DNA of 64,000 nt, from positions 9,209,001-9,273,000 of the forward strand of contig NC_087097.1 of assembly GCF_963855985.1 (NCBI RefSeq), read 5' to 3'. Made by a program: the position numbers and the translations under genes. Below are positions 13,601 to 27,075 of this stretch, piece by piece. Source of the stretch: Ostrinia nubilalis (lineage: Eukaryota; Arthropoda; Insecta; Lepidoptera; Crambidae). Under the pieces are notes generated by a model. The model worked only from the letters and a program-made list of their open reading frames with translations. It did no database searches and was not told the origin of the DNA. Positions within the stretch are counted from its first letter, which is position 1. Each line of letters starts with the position of its first letter.

Positions 13601-16600
13601 GAATCCAATTAGTAATAAAACCTACAAAGCATGGTCTATTTTTATACGAAAGTCGTTAAACAGTTGGTATTTAGCGCGCATAGTTTTCAAAAAACGGTTT
13701 TATGTTGTAATGAATTCGATTTAGTCGGAATATGATTACGGTTAATCGTGGTCCGTGGTGAGACTGGCCACAAAATTAAATACCACCTGTAGCTTAGTGT
13801 TCCAACTCAGTCGATAATTACGTTACTTTCAATGGTTATGGTAACGAAATTACCTCTGTTTCATTTATTTATGTTTCGAAACTATCCACGTTAACGTCGA
13901 ACGGATTGTGCGCTTTAAATTCAAATTTAGAATTTTAAGTTTCTTTTTTCGTTGTGGCTTCCATAGTATGCGCTGCCAGTTTCATTTAAACTTTATCGCA
14001 TGATTAGCTAGCACAAAAAATATGCATTATTAAATGCCAGTTGGGGATCAATTATTTTAATTTAGAATTCATTGACCATTATGTATTTTAAAATGCACCT
14101 TATTATTAAACTCTACTCGTTAGCAAGGTCTATTGAGCAGAAAAAACATTAAAACACAAAACGTGTAACGTATCCGCTGTATGAACAAAAACCGAATTTC
14201 ACGGTCGTCTAGCTAAAACCATCATGTGCGTATCACTATAGTCATTAATAAAAATTTGATAGGCAGATGTTCCCGTTTTGAACAATAGTGATAACTCTTT
14301 GAATCTAGTTAGACTCTGAAAAGTTGTAATACCACTTCGCAAAAATATTTCAAGAATTGAATTAACTTTCTCACTTTAGATGTTAACTAATAGATAGATA
14401 CCTGCATTTAAAACGTAAATTTAAATTAATCACGTGCTTTCTCCATAAATACTTCAAATTAAGCAACGCGATGAAACGTTTAAATTTCATCATGAATTAA
14501 ACGTAATGTGGACATCCCAAAACACTTAGCCGTTGTGCAAGCCGGTTTTAATTTTTAAAGCGAGCTCTTTCCAATTTATGCTTTTGGTGGAATTCGGTAC
14601 AATGAGCAATGGGAGCGTGGACGTAAACAGCCGAACTCGAATAAATGGGGAATCCATTTTGCCTTTAACGGGCCATTGTCGGAATGTTAACGCATCATTG
14701 TCATGTCACAGTTTTAAAAAGGTTTTTAGACGGTCGGTAACTGTATGTTAATATCGTAGGGCGGTTCCGGCCGACGGAACACATGTCGTCGGCGCGGCCA
14801 TTGTAAAAAACCCGAAAGTGACAAGCAACATGAATATTTTGGAGTGAACATCACGCGAGTGTTCGATGCGATATGGAAATGCGATCGGTGAGCGTGGCAC
14901 GGATTGACAGAATTTATTTACGTTTGGGAACCGGCCGATGTCGGGATGCCTTGACAATCGTAATGCCACTGCAGCCCTCTTGTTTTGTTCGTTTGATCTT
15001 GATTCTCATTTGTTTTTGCTATTGTAGCTTCAGTACGATCGGCAAAAGATTTCGCTTTATCGAACAGGTTTATCGGTTCTTCAAAACGATTCAACGTAAT
15101 AATATTTTATGAGCCTACATTTTTCGACAAAATTATGTATTATATTACCCCCATTAGTCAAATATCTTTAAGATAACATTTTATTTGTCTACCAAATACC
15201 AATATAAATAATCCGAACACATTTCGTTTTGTGTTACAACAAAAAAATGTTAAACATGATCTATAAAAGCGGCACGACAAATTTTATTGACCTGGGAAGC
15301 CATAACGTTTTGTGCATTAGCCGAGATAGAATCGTGAAATGAAATTCTCGGTAGAAATGTTGAATAGCGGAGATGCTTGTGGCGAAAAGTTTGAAGCCAA
15401 AATTAATTATAAACCAAAACAAACTGCTTTCAGCTTCGGCTTTGGGGAGACGACACTTTGATAGAGGAAAAACTTGCAGCTAAGACGTTCCGAATGAAAC
15501 TGCGGAATGCGGGCATTTCAGTTTCGAGGATTAAAGTCTTAGCGTGATTACATCTTCTTTATCGGCTGCAATTTGCGTTAAAGGTTGGTGCATTTAGATT
15601 GAATATACGTTAACCGTCTGTAATTTTCTAAGTGAAAGATTTTTTATCGTTTTATTGCGATAAACTATGAGCTTCGTTAAATTACGGCTTTGGATTTGAT
15701 TAAGTATTTAGTTTTAGGATTATTTGAAGTAAGTGATCATTGTTTCAAAATAATCGAATTAAAGGTATAGTGGAATTTATTTTGAAAGGTGGTTTTATGG
15801 TAGTTTACCTATGATAAATCTATGATTTGATTCCAAGAAATTGTCTATACTTAGACGATTCTGTAAATAACTTTAGTTCTCAGATTTTAAACGCATACAA
15901 ATTCAACATCAATCAACTTTAACTCTGCCTTTCAGCCTTACCTTTCCATTTACAAATCGGACTGCAATCCCAAAAGTCTAACCTAAAACCTTCCATTTCA
16001 GTCACAGGCGTCACTTTGAAAAAGCAAGACCACACAGCTCCGGTTGCACTGCACTTTTAACTAAATTGAAGTTGCAGCAAAGAGCACGTGACGCATCCGT
16101 CCATCTGGCAGTCTGGCCACCTTACGTGAGTGGAGTACGCTAGTGAGATAAACATAGCGATTTGCCCGTTCGATCTTTGCGATAGATTTATAGGCTACGA
16201 TATGTTGAACTAAATTGTCCATTTAGCTGATAAGAATATAAAAGTCCAGTACGTCGAGGTGGTACTTGTTTGGAATTTGTCTGCGCCAATAGTTATCCTG
16301 CAGCTCTCCTTGAAAGTTTAATGTATTTCTGCTATTTTCTAGTTTCTTGTTTGAGTTTGTGAACCATCTTCCTAACATAACAGTGGAATTGACAAAAATA
16401 GCAGAATCATTGAATTATTACAGTTATAATAGATAAGTATCATAGCATCAAGACCTAAGATGATTCATAAAAGTGGCAATAAGTATTATGATTTTGAAAG
16501 ATTTCTCTTTACAAGTTATATCAGCAGTTTCCATTCCAATTATTATAATTTAACTTAACCACACCAAGTGTTAGTATCATAAATTTCACCGCAACAGTTT

Positions 16601-17312
16601 TGTGGTTAGTTAAATGATACCATAATAAAATTAGAGAATTTTTGTGCTGCGGTTGAGTCTTGTTCGTTCAAAGCTGATTAATATTCTGACGGTTTTCAGT
16701 ATTCGTACCAAATAAACTAGCAAAATTTTAACTCGAAACTTCTTTTTGATGTTAATCAAGCGCAAAATGTTTAATAATTTCTGCATTTGTCTTTGTTACA
16801 TTACTGTCATTACGAAAGTTCACATACCTTACAAAACATACTTATTACCTACATTAGTGCTCAAAAATTTGCTATTCCTTATTTGGGCTAGCGCTTCCCT
16901 ATGGCAAGTATCCTAATAACACTGGAGACTTTAGGATTCCCCGAAATTTTTTAAGGCAAAAACGTTTGCATCAAAATATGGCTGCAGCAGTACACAATAG
17001 GTATGTGCGACATTATGTACTTGAGCAACCACTTTCAACGGGTCAGCGTTGACCAGCATGCCAAGTATTAGTTAGTCATAGCATAGCCATCGTTGTATGG
17101 ACGATGTGGTCCGTCTAAATCGCTTCGTGGAATGGTGACGATATTGGCAACGATCCCAAGGTTCCCTTTTGTTTATTTTGACTGTATTTTTTAAAATAAA
17201 TTGCTATTACACCGAAAAATGTTTTGAAGAGATATAGCTACCTATTCCCGTGAACCCAATATTATTTGTTTTTTAACTTCGACAATATTAAGATTTCATA
17301 ATTTAAAAGCTT
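10606..17312. other. Non-coding stretch with CpG-richer block 14530-15060
   Basis: No gene recognised. A 90-codon ORF at 11944-12216 starts with ATG directly after tttcag, which could be an acceptor, but the peptide shows no motif. The block 14530-15060 has several CG-rich stretches, ggccattgtc (SOX-like) and low repeat content; it could be a conserved non-coding element. The rest is plain AT-rich sequence. Confidence 0.5.
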
Positions 17313-17365
17313 ATTTGAAAATTATAAATAACTTGAAAAAATCGAACTGCCTAAGGCGGCAATTG
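17313..17365 (+). repeat. Half-copy of the palindromic repeat at 60610
   Basis: Thirty-four bases here are identical to each arm of the perfect palindrome at 60610-60693. The match continues into that palindrome's loop (CTGCCTAAGGCGG). Only one arm is present, followed by unrelated sequence. It therefore belongs to a dispersed repeat of unknown type with a terminus near this arm. Confidence 0.65.
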
Positions 17366-17875
17366 AACTCGAGTGAGAGTCAACTTTGCCATTTACTATT
17401 TTCATCATTACAAACTAGAAATGAATTTCCATAATTTCTCGCACATCTCAAGTTTCGTTTTATTTGAATAAAATTTTGATTGTTCAACAAAATGTAAATT
17501 CTTTGAGGTTATTCGAAGTTTACTGAAACGTCAATAAGTTTTCTGAGCTTTGGTGTTTTTAAACGATCACATTGACCTGTAAATGATACTTTTCATCCAT
17601 CTTATCAATGTTAGCGTAGTTAATAGATTGGTATTGGAAGAAACTTGACCTGTCAGGGCAATTCAATGATTAGAAAAATAATATTCTGTAGAGAGCTATG
17701 CACAACGATGGAGGGAATTTGATCAGCAAAAATAAGGTTACACTGTATTAATGTATGACCAATGGCTATGGCGCAGAATAATTAATAACAGTAGGTTCTG
17801 TAGGTACATTTTATTCCACACAGAAAATGTGCTCGTTGAATTAGGTATAATATTTGCTGGCTTAAATAAAAAAAA

Positions 17876-17975
17876 AAAATGGCTGTGACATACGCACGGA
17901 CAGACGGACAGACAGACAGACATGACGAATCTATAAGGGTTCCGTTTTCTGCCATTTGGCTACGGAACCCTAAAA
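17876..17975 (+). repeat. Dispersed repeat with (GACA)n stretch
   Basis: The segment carries a gacagacggacagacagaca run followed by CATGACGAATCTATAAGGGT and a GGAACCCTAAAAA end. I recognise this wording as a very common lepidopteran interspersed repeat. An A run lies just upstream at 17870. No coding capacity is visible. The minus-strand ORFs over it are simple-sequence artefacts (serine-cysteine-valine repeats). Confidence 0.5.
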
Positions 17976-19236
17976 AAGACATTTAATTAATCTTCTTGGC
18001 GAGTAGGTACCTAGCTTGATGGGCAATAGGCATACCAGGACCTATGGGGATTATTATTGGAAGTAAATTGAGAGTGTTATAATAATACTGTGAAAATATA
18101 AAGTGTTAAAACGAAACAAGCAAGCAAGCGTTTTCAAAAGTAGGTAGGTACCTAGACAAGCGATACTTTTACTTGTCGTACTTCTGTCCATCTGTCTTTT
18201 TGCTTTGTGCAGACTATCTGAAATACCCAAATAGCAGTAATTGGGCTACAAAACAAATAAGTTGAGTGATTGCGCCAATAAATCGGCTTTGCTGGCCTAT
18301 TACTAATTTGCTGCGTGCTTTGTGTGGATGCAAACAGCATTAGCGCAAACTAATTGTTAGATAAACCGTTAATTTTTGGTAGCTATTGTAAGTGACGTTA
18401 ATTGGTAATTTCCGCTTGATTATTGTGAAACTGTATTTGAGATGAAATTTCGAACTCCTCGTGAGTTTTCAATAAACATAAATAGATGATAGAAAAAGAC
18501 ATTAAAAACATACTAGTATTTTCTAATTACCTACTAACTTTTGGTAAATGAAAACAATAAAGTGCCCTCTAGACCTTATTTACTTGTAAATTAGAGAGGG
18601 TGTGATTTTCAGTGGATACTAAACCTGATAATGATTATGCAGTGTAACTGCCAAATGTTACTTAGTGTAGATGCCAAAGTAACATTTTAATGTCAAATAA
18701 AGAGGTTCTAGTTATTCTATGCTATCTCGAAAAGCTCTACCTTCTTTTTCAACTTCATCTTCACGAAAATCCTCCGCTCGAAATCCATTAAAACAAATTA
18801 CAATCACAACGTCACGTCAATTACAACATCTGTGTTCAACTTCGCAAGACACAGAGACGTTACAGCACAAATTATTATACAAAGGCTTAATCCGTTCAGT
18901 AAGACGGGCTGTGGCAACAGGCAGGGAAATGCACGGATCCCAGCCCATGAGACTGCAAAATTAGTAGCGGCTTGTAACGTGCCACCCCCGGGGTGGCGTG
19001 CCCGACACGTGACCCACCCTAGGGCCCATCCACAGCTTACTGGTTTAATACAAAAATACCAAAACGCTATTTCAGAAAAGATATAAATAACGAAATGAGG
19101 AAGATTTTAGGATTGATTTATGTTTGGATAGAGCTAAAGCTGCTATTAAAATTAATCAATGGGGATTAACGTTTTTTAACCACCACGACCACGACAGGGC
19201 TGGTTGTTTTTATAAACTTTTACTCGTATATTTTTT
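17976..19236. other. Non-coding stretch
   Basis: AT-rich. Two overlapping plus-strand ORFs of 81 and 84 codons (18719-19086) lie in a GC-richer patch but show no domain, no signal peptide and no splice context that would favour them as exons. Confidence 0.5.
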
Positions 19237-19432
19237 CGTTGGGACGGAAATGTTCTCGAGTGGCGACCACGAGCTGGAAGACGTGGCGTGGGCAGGCGGC
19301 CCCTAGGTGGACCGACGATCTGGTGAAGGTCGCTGGAGGAACCTGGATGCGGGCAGCGTAGGACCGGTCGCTATGGAAATCCTTGGGGAGGCCTTAATCC
19401 AGCAGTGGACGTCATTGGCTGAAACGAACGAA
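19237..19432 (+). mobile_element. RTE-clade LINE 3' fragment
   Basis: Conceptual translation gives the C-terminal signature of lepidopteran RTE reverse transcriptases: LEWRPRAGRRGVGR, then RWTDDLVKVAGG, W.RAA, DRSLWKSLG, and, after a frame change, EALIQQWTSLAETN. It has an in-frame stop within the signature and frameshifts, so it is dead. It ends with the GAACGAACGA tail usual for these elements. The same signature occurs at 46160 and 61916 (minus strand) and more decayed at 53170 and 53640. The element is truncated at its 5' side to the last ~65 codons. Confidence 0.75.
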
Positions 19433-21711
19433 ATCGGCAGCAAGATGTATTACTTTATTCTATAGATCCTGAATCTTGTGATGAAAATAATGTCGATCAA
19501 TCTAAAAAAGGCTCACCTAGCTTGAACATTTTGTGCTCCATTTAGTGAATTCTGAACATAAAAGGGTAGGACCGTTTTCCAAGAGGTTTTATTCCCTACT
19601 TACAAATTTCGTTTCCAAGAATATCTCCGTTTACCTGTGAATCGCCCTTTACATGACAATGTCTGCGAAGAAACTGCCATGTTCATATACAGTTACGTAG
19701 CTCAAAACTCGACGAAAGCATTGTTACGTATGCAAATATGTGTCGTGGAAGATATCCTTGGAATTTTATCTTTGAACCTAACTTTAACAATGCATCTTGG
19801 GGTGTACGAGTGGTTCGCAACTTGGAATTTTGTGAAAAAGTCATTTCACGCCTGTCATAATGTGTCCGCATAATATAATAGGTGACGTAAAGTAAACAAT
19901 TCAATTTTATACAGGAGGAACTAACACTGTTTAACAAAACATTCTTCTTAACATTTTCAGAATCTTGAGATTAAATTATTCTATCTGATGTGAGTCATGC
20001 CATTATCACTTTATAAGCGAAAGTGTTGTATCAATACAAAAAGGCCACACACGCAAAGTTTTGTAAAACCCTTTCCAAATTAAAACACTGTATTATGACT
20101 ATTAGCGACGCTTTTGCCTTCATTAAGCACTGTAATGTGGCATTTAGTGACTTTTATACATATTTTTCTTTTAGTTTTACACGCACATAGCAATATCGTT
20201 AATAGGTGTTTGCGAATTTAAGTAAGTAAATTATTTCCATGTAGAAATAAATAACGGAGATTCGTGAACGAAATGTCAGGGCTAATGAGAAAGCCATAGA
20301 GTAGGTTCTACATGAGATCTCGTTACTTTTTATGGGGAAAGGGTCACGCCGTTTGGCCTCGTTTTCACATGAAGTGTTTTAGATGGGAGGAATAAATGTT
20401 ATTGAATGTTAAATCGCTCGTATACTCTATTTTAACGGTTGTAAATGTGACTTTTATATTTGACAAAATACAAGTGAATTAGTATAGTATTTTAATCATT
20501 AATTCTTCAGTTTTTATGATTAAGCTTCCAAACAGTCAAGTCACTACTTTGATTAATTTGTTCTCCACTGAGAACAAATTAATCAAAAAGTATTTTTGGT
20601 GACTTATTTATTTAATCTGAATGTAGAATGTAAAGAAATTAATAATCCTCTTTGCGTCAACATACTAAAATATCAAAACAACGCCAAGAAACTGAAAACT
20701 AACCCTTCAACTGTCCAATCTAGATAGTAATTACTGAAACGAGTTGACACAAAGCAAATTGAGTCCAGTAAAATTACTGAGACACTTATATTTGTGCTTG
20801 CTTAGCGTGGGCAAACTCAAACAATTACCTCTGTTGACACTGACAATAACAATAACATTTATCAAATTACTCGCCCGATCGACTACGATACGAGGGATGG
20901 CGTCAAAGTTGCTGAACTAAGTATTAGTACTAAGAATTCAGTTAGGGAAATTACATAGATCAATTCAATTTGATATCCATTAACCACGTGTCTAAGTGGA
21001 GGTGGACTGCCTATGATTAGCTATCGATCCTTTTAGGGACCTATTTCCAATGTTTCAGGAAAATTTTATTAACCTATCCCTTCTTCTTCAAAGTAAACAA
21101 GTCAAAGCCTTAAAATCAAATAGGAAGGGTGTATGTTTGTAGATGTAAATTTTGAGTAAATTGAGTAAATCCAAAATATCCGTAGACCGTGTTAATCTGT
21201 GTATTTATTTAGTCATTGAATTCTTTTTGATTAGAAAATATGTTATCTATCTACTCACCAGACTTAACATTAAGTGATTTATAGATATTTTTAATGAATT
21301 AATTGTGATATTTTGTGATGATAAAAAAACATCTAAGTTGAGTAGTTTGATGTATTTTAATACGAAGATAGAATGCACTAGGAAATCGATAATATTTAGA
21401 AAAAATAGATCAAGAAATGAATTTGAGACAACAAACAAACATGACCTGAATGAATGATGAATTTAGATCTGACACCGGCATTTTGTTGCCATGCTATCAA
21501 TAACTTGAGTTTTAGCACCAGTTTACCCTTAAAGTGGCCCAAAAACTTAATTTATTTTTCACTTAAAAAGTTTGGTAGCCCTGCAAGTCCAAAATGACAA
21601 AGCAAGCGGCTCTCCAGCTCGCGTGCTGGGTCGTGTTTGCATCCGTAATTTGTTTGTTGGCGGCGCGCCGTATACATTAATGGATCTGCGCAGAGCACGC
21701 GAGCGCACTGA
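19433..21711. other. Non-coding stretch
   Basis: AT-rich with short ORFs only; the minus and plus ORFs near 19640-19940 overlap each other and neither has a motif. Apart from the hairpin listed separately, nothing is recognised. Confidence 0.55.
20537..20604. repeat. Strong hairpin
   Basis: Eighteen bases (20548-20565, tttgattaatttgttctc) pair perfectly with 20570-20587 across a 4-base loop. Pairing resumes outward, with AGTCAC near 20538 matching GTGACT near 20598. It could be a very small MITE or a structured RNA stem. No poly-U terminator logic applies in this genome. Confidence 0.6.
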
Positions 21712-22166
21712 AAGCTAAAACACATGACACGATGCGATGCGGCGCCGCACCGCAAAGATTTCGCCGAATCGCGCGGCATTCATTTCTATGTAAGAGAGCT
21801 TACAGACGAGCGACATTATGCGATAGTGGTAGGCCAGTCTCCGACTCGCGCCTTTCGCTGTCATGACATATTGACACTCTCTGACTATACGTAAGTAAGT
21901 GGCTAAGTGCCTGCCCGACTTCGAGTCGCGATGCAACGGAGACTGTCGGTGACCATCAGCGGTATTCGCGATGCGTCGGCGTGAGTCGTTTAATTTGAAT
22001 TATGTCGTCGGCGATTATCAGCGACTGTCGCCGATCGTCGCCGACTTAAGTTGCAAGCAGTCGCCGTAGTCGATATATTGTCGCTCGTTTGTGAGCTCTC
22101 TAAGGCGACGCAGCGATACCGCTCCGGCGTCGCAACGCCGCCGCAACGCATCGTGTGCTTTGGCTC
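21712..22166. mobile_element. GC-rich fold-back element, GAGCC/GGCTC ends (copy 2)
   Basis: The two ends are long diverged inverted repeats. Left: acacgatgcgatgcggcg, then agagagcttac and acgagcgacat. The right end read in reverse gives cacgatgcgttgcggcg, then agagagctcac and acgagcgaca. The right terminus GGCTC is followed by TGA, and TGA also precedes the left terminus, giving a 3-bp target duplication. The centre is rich in GTCGCCGAC/GTCGGCGA-like words. The right end matches the left arm of the smaller element at 10465-10602. The 101- and 116-codon ORFs lying over it on opposite strands are mirror products of the inverted GC-rich sequence. Confidence 0.6.
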
Positions 22167-22169
22167 TGA

Positions 22170-25100
22170 AAATGCTTTATCTGAGACGTCTTGCTTTGCA
22201 AAGTTTCGTGTTTCAAATATTGTTATGCAGTTGAAGGGACATGTTAACGTATTGTTGGATAACAATGCCGGCTTTAGTCTTTTGTTTTGCGGTGTTCTAG
22301 CTTGTTGCTTAATGCTCGTCGTGATCGTTAGAATGAACACATCGCGATTCTACTGATGATTTTTGTATTATTGTTTGGAAATATTATTAGAGACACAAAG
22401 AAAAGAAGTGCTTTCCTTTTACATTTACCTACTCATTAGTCAACCCATTTTCATGACGCGGACGGTCAATTAAATCACGATCGTTTGCAAAGGCAAATAA
22501 AATTAGACCAATAGAAACTAAAGTTTTTATATAGGTACCTGAGATACTTGATAACCTACTACACCATAAATCAATAACATTGTATATTCTCAGATTTTAT
22601 TAATCGTACTATGAGTGTTAGGTAAATTGCCTAAACTTTTTAAAGTTTTACTACAGTTCACTCTAGGTTGTTTCATATTTGACATTCCAATACCTACAGT
22701 AAAGGTTAAAACAAAAACAAAAACGTAACCTCAATAAATCATACCACTCATATCAGATAATTAATTATTCCCCATAAAAAACAAACGAAACGTTCCAGAC
22801 GGATCATAACCATTACACTTTACCTACGTTTACGAATTTTATACTTCTCGACAAAACTTTTATCGGGGCCGCTCACATTTTTTGCGTCGGGGGTATCATT
22901 ATTACTGAAATGCGGGGTAAGCAGGTGGTAAACTTATGCCCTAACCAGACCAACATTTTGTCCCCAACCCAAGGAGGGTTAATATTGATTTATGTTGTTT
23001 TATAAGTAATGCAAAATTACCACGAGCAGCTGTTCTGATGCATATTGTATGAGGTATCAATTTCGTACCGTGACACTTCTAAATTGTTCCGAAGTGCGGT
23101 TAGACGGGGGTCGATATGTGCCTAAAAGCTGTGCTAAAAGTCTGTTTTGTAGCTATGGTACCTGCCTATACATAGCCGTGGAAAGTGTCAAACTGTCAAT
23201 CAACAAGGAAGCTCTTCGATTTTCACGTTTTATCTTTATGTCACCGTAAAATTATGAATTCTGTCAAATTGTAATCTACGAGTATAAGATTTTTACCCAC
23301 TGTTAGTTTACAATCTCACGCGTTATATTATAAACTGACGGAGTTCACAATTCCACTTTACACTATTACAACCAATAGATTATTACAGTAGATAGGTATA
23401 CCTCTTTTCATAACCTATATGCATGTCAATTTGTACTTAGCCTTCATTTGCAAATGATGTTATGTTTGCTAAAGTAAACAATTTCTTACAGACGGTTTAT
23501 GAATCGCAAAACCGCGGCGGAGACAATTGACGCTCATTTGTTTCTGCTTACGGGAATTTTGAAGACTTATTTTATGGCATTATGTCGAGGAAGCTTATTT
23601 TATCGCTATCATTATTATTATTATACTTAACCTCGTGCTGGTACTCAGATCCTCATTATAATTTTGAAATGAAGAGTTACTGTGTGATGTGATGTGTGAT
23701 ATAGATACAGTAATTATTGAAACAACTAATAAAATTAATTGCCTCAATGCGGTCTGCAATCTAACCAACGACAAAGTTTAACAAGCCGCAAATATACTTG
23801 CATCGGTCACAGTACAGTTACGGACAAAAGTCTATATTGCAAATAAGTTCTCACCACTAGTTGGTAAAGTATCTAAACTTCAAAATTAGCAACCCCACCT
23901 TTAGAAATGTTTATACAAACAATTTTGAAGCTTTCCTTCACAAATTCTGAGTCACTGTTTCTGCTGGTGACTGTACACAGTACAGCTTCACCGTCTGATT
24001 CAAACTTATGCAAATTGCAATTATTCAGTCTCAGCCAACTATTGCTATTTCTCTCAAATTATCTCCCTAAAATTGTTACCTGTCTTTTCGCTTCTCGAGC
24101 GGAGCGAAAATGCTTGCTTGAATGTCTGAAACTTTGGCTATGGAATTGAATTTAGTGCTTTTGTTAATTGTAACTTGTTTATGAGTTACTTAGCGGGAGT
24201 TAAATTTGAAACACTGTTTACCGATCACTTAAAGTTTATTAAGTAAATACGGCTAATATTTCAGTGTCTGAAAGAAGTAATTTCGTCTTGTCTTTTAGAA
24301 TCACTTTATATTAAATTTCTCAGAAAGTAGTTATTTTCCTGGGTTAGATGATTTCCTGGTAAGTCAGGAATTGTATAGCTTTGTTATTAAACATTTTCTC
24401 CAAGCAGAAAGGCAAGTTAATAAAGTCAGAAAATTATTTTGTACTTCTCAATCCAATAATCTACAATTTTAACCACGTTCCATAAATTAATCAACTCCAT
24501 ACCTTTGAAGGCTAAATACGTCTTAAATGTGAAAGTCGAGCATTTTCATCGCGGAGTTCATTATGGGAACCTAATAAAGTGGGCACCTCAAGTTATACCA
24601 TGTATAGCTGTTACTTAGCGCGTTATCTGCCACCCCAGCCGACGGTGGCGTGACTTGCCAATTAAACCGACTTACCTCGAACGAAAGTCCCTATAGTAAC
24701 ACTGGGACCACGCTTAAGCTGTGTATCCACAATCCAACAACAGTCATTATGATTTTTTTATTTTGATTTGATATAATATAAAAGACATCTGAATCATTGA
24801 AACATCAGCCAAAGAAAAAGGTACTTCGTTAGAATGAAATGTCCTCAAAATTAAAAATATCTTTATTGACTTTCCTTCAAATTGATCCATTTAAATGATC
24901 ACTTATTTAAGACGTCACATTTAGGTTGTCGTTTACCCACTTAACTCTGAAGGGTCATAGAACAAATTAAACGGTATTATTATGAGTAAAAGTACAAGAA
25001 ACCATAGTTTTTACACATAATATTAATTGAATCTGGTACCCGAGACAGCAGTTAGCGCATGCAGTGAGACTTAAGCCTTAGTAAGTCTAGGTGCTTTGTT

Positions 25101-26712
25101 ACAGTCTCACACCACGATAGAAATCTAAACGTTCCATGCACTTGGACAATGTTTAACGAAATTTACAAGGTACCTACGAATTAACAGGCAGATCGCAATC
25201 GGTCATTATTAGGAAAGTCGGCGTTAATGGTTCTTCGAGCCGGACAAGTCAGTGAAAGAAAAGACCAGATTTAAATATTTCTAAAGCTTTCTATTTTTCT
25301 TGAGAAATGCAAGTGATGTAACAAATGCAATTATTTATTGAAACTGAATTGCTTTTAAAGTTTTATTTATTAACTATCTGTAAATTAATCTCAAGACTCC
25401 AAAGTCCCAACTATTATATCAGTGTTATTGAGAATCAAGTGTTCAATTAATTAAGTGAGACTTAAGTCATCTCAAGTGACACATTTGAGTGAGCTGCTTG
25501 CGAATAAATCCCACAAATGGATTACCACTTGACACAAAGTGCTTTGCGGCTGTAATGGTTGAACTTTTCAGTCACATTGAATACATTAAAATGCTAATAA
25601 TAAACAATATATACCAGTGTGATAAAGTATATTTTTTAAAGATTTTCATTGACGAAAACAAACCAAAAGAAAAGAAACTTTAAAATTCTGTATGAAACAT
25701 CAATTTCATGAAGTAAATATCTCTTTATGTAATAGATCCACACGTGTTTATTTTAACGGGTTAAGTTTTTTTTTTTTTTTTAAAACCACTGAATTGCTAG
25801 AATCTGCACCGTCTAAATTTTAAATTCTTACATTATTCACAGAAACATCTCGGCGAAAAACGTTACTTTCTTATGAATATTACACCAAGTGTTGACTAGT
25901 GGCCAAAGAGCCCGAGGAGTCGGCCGCTTTATTTATTCATGTGCTACCTCCATTGCGGCTTCACGCCTTGACTGGCCCGTACCTCTAACACGAAAAAATT
26001 TTGTCTTCAAATACCATCTCACTAGACAGGGAAACGAAGTTCGATGCCCAGCCTTCAAATTCAATGATAACGTGACGATCTCGATTGTCAAAATAAGTTC
26101 ACTGTACGTCACGTTCACTTATTCGATCTCGATACGCACATAAAAGTCACAGGGTTCTTGCTATTGTTTTTTAGTTCTTCGTTCATCTTTCGAATACGCA
26201 AACGATTCGAAGACGAATGTTTTTCGTGCTAAAGGTACCGACTGAAGTGAAACTTCACACCATGATTTAATAAGTGGGAATGCATCGGTACTTAAAGCGT
26301 TTATGGCCACTTTATGGCCGACCTTAATAACGATGACGAATATCGCGTCTCGATGCCGGGTATTAAATCGTATAAATCGATTTTAACTTTCATGCATTAT
26401 CGATAAAACGACGTGACAATTGTATTTGAATGTTGCGTTTGGGTATTCTCAGTAATACCAAGTAATGTATTTTGTATCTGCTGATAAGGAAAAAAGATTT
26501 TATCTTAATTCGAAAATGTAGAGTCATATTTAGCAAACATTGAAAGCTTTTCAAAGTTTGCATTAGTTACACTATTGTATCTTTTACAAAAGATGTTATA
26601 TAAGAGCATATCTGTAAAAGCGAAAGGTCACTGACTCAATCACTCATCACGTAATTTCAGTAACTACAAGTGCTAGGAGTCTCAAATTTAGAACGTAGGT
26701 GCTCACTAAGAC
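22170..26712. other. Non-coding stretch
   Basis: About 4.5 kb with no recognisable gene. A poly-T run of about 18 bases lies near 25767. The segment 25900-26400 is CpG-richer and low in obvious repeats, and may be regulatory. The plus and minus ORFs there (84 and 61 codons) overlap and lack motifs. Confidence 0.5.
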
Positions 26713-26800
26713 GGGATTTTGCAAAATTCAACCCCTGAGGGGGTAAAATGGAAGTTTGTATGAAAGTCCTATGTTTTTCTATGTCGCGGGCGGCCGCTAG
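26713..26800 (+). mobile_element. Helitron-like 3' end
   Basis: The sequence aacccctgagggggtaaaat followed by ATGTCGCGGGCGGCCGCTAG and then T matches the 3' end of lepidopteran Helitron-like elements: a short GC hairpin just before CTAG|T. The 5' part is not identifiable, so this is a fragment or a variant. It lies 84 bp upstream of the copia left LTR. Confidence 0.5.
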
Positions 26801-26879
26801 TTACATTAAAGTGCATAATATTAATCTAAATGACACTAAATATTTCTCAAACCCCAAGTAATTTACCGCTGTCCACAAT

Positions 26880-26884
26880 ACTTT
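26880..26884. repeat. Copia target site duplication, left
   Basis: ACTTT immediately before the left LTR is repeated immediately after the right LTR (31272-31276). Five base pairs is the usual target duplication for Ty1/copia integrases. Confidence 0.9.
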
Positions 26885-27075
26885 TGTTAGATACTGAACG
26901 CAACATTTTCTACTATTATATTGGTAGAACTGTATTAGTGTTAATTTCTTTAATGTTTGTGTTGGTAACACTGCTCTGTCATCGCTCTTCTGTCGTACAT
27001 TTTTACCGCAAAATACATTGTTCTGTTTTATCCGCAAATAATCTTTTATTTAACTAAAGTAATCACAATTCAACA
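26885..27075 (+). repeat. Copia left LTR
   Basis: 191 bp, begins TGTTAGATAC and ends CACAATTCAACA, identical by reading to 31081-31271. Short LTRs of this size are normal in insect copia elements. The LTR should hold the promoter and poly(A) signals; no individual element was assigned. The minus-strand 78-codon ORF over it is an antisense shadow repeated in the other LTR. Confidence 0.95.

Noticed and set aside
18719..19086. Two overlapping ORFs, serine-rich and basic
   Set aside because: Low-complexity peptide in one frame, no motif in the other, no gene context.
21990..22356. Overlapping 116-codon (minus) and 101-codon (plus) ORFs
   Set aside because: They lie in the GC-rich inverted element at 21712-22166; open frames on both strands follow from its composition, and no domain is present.
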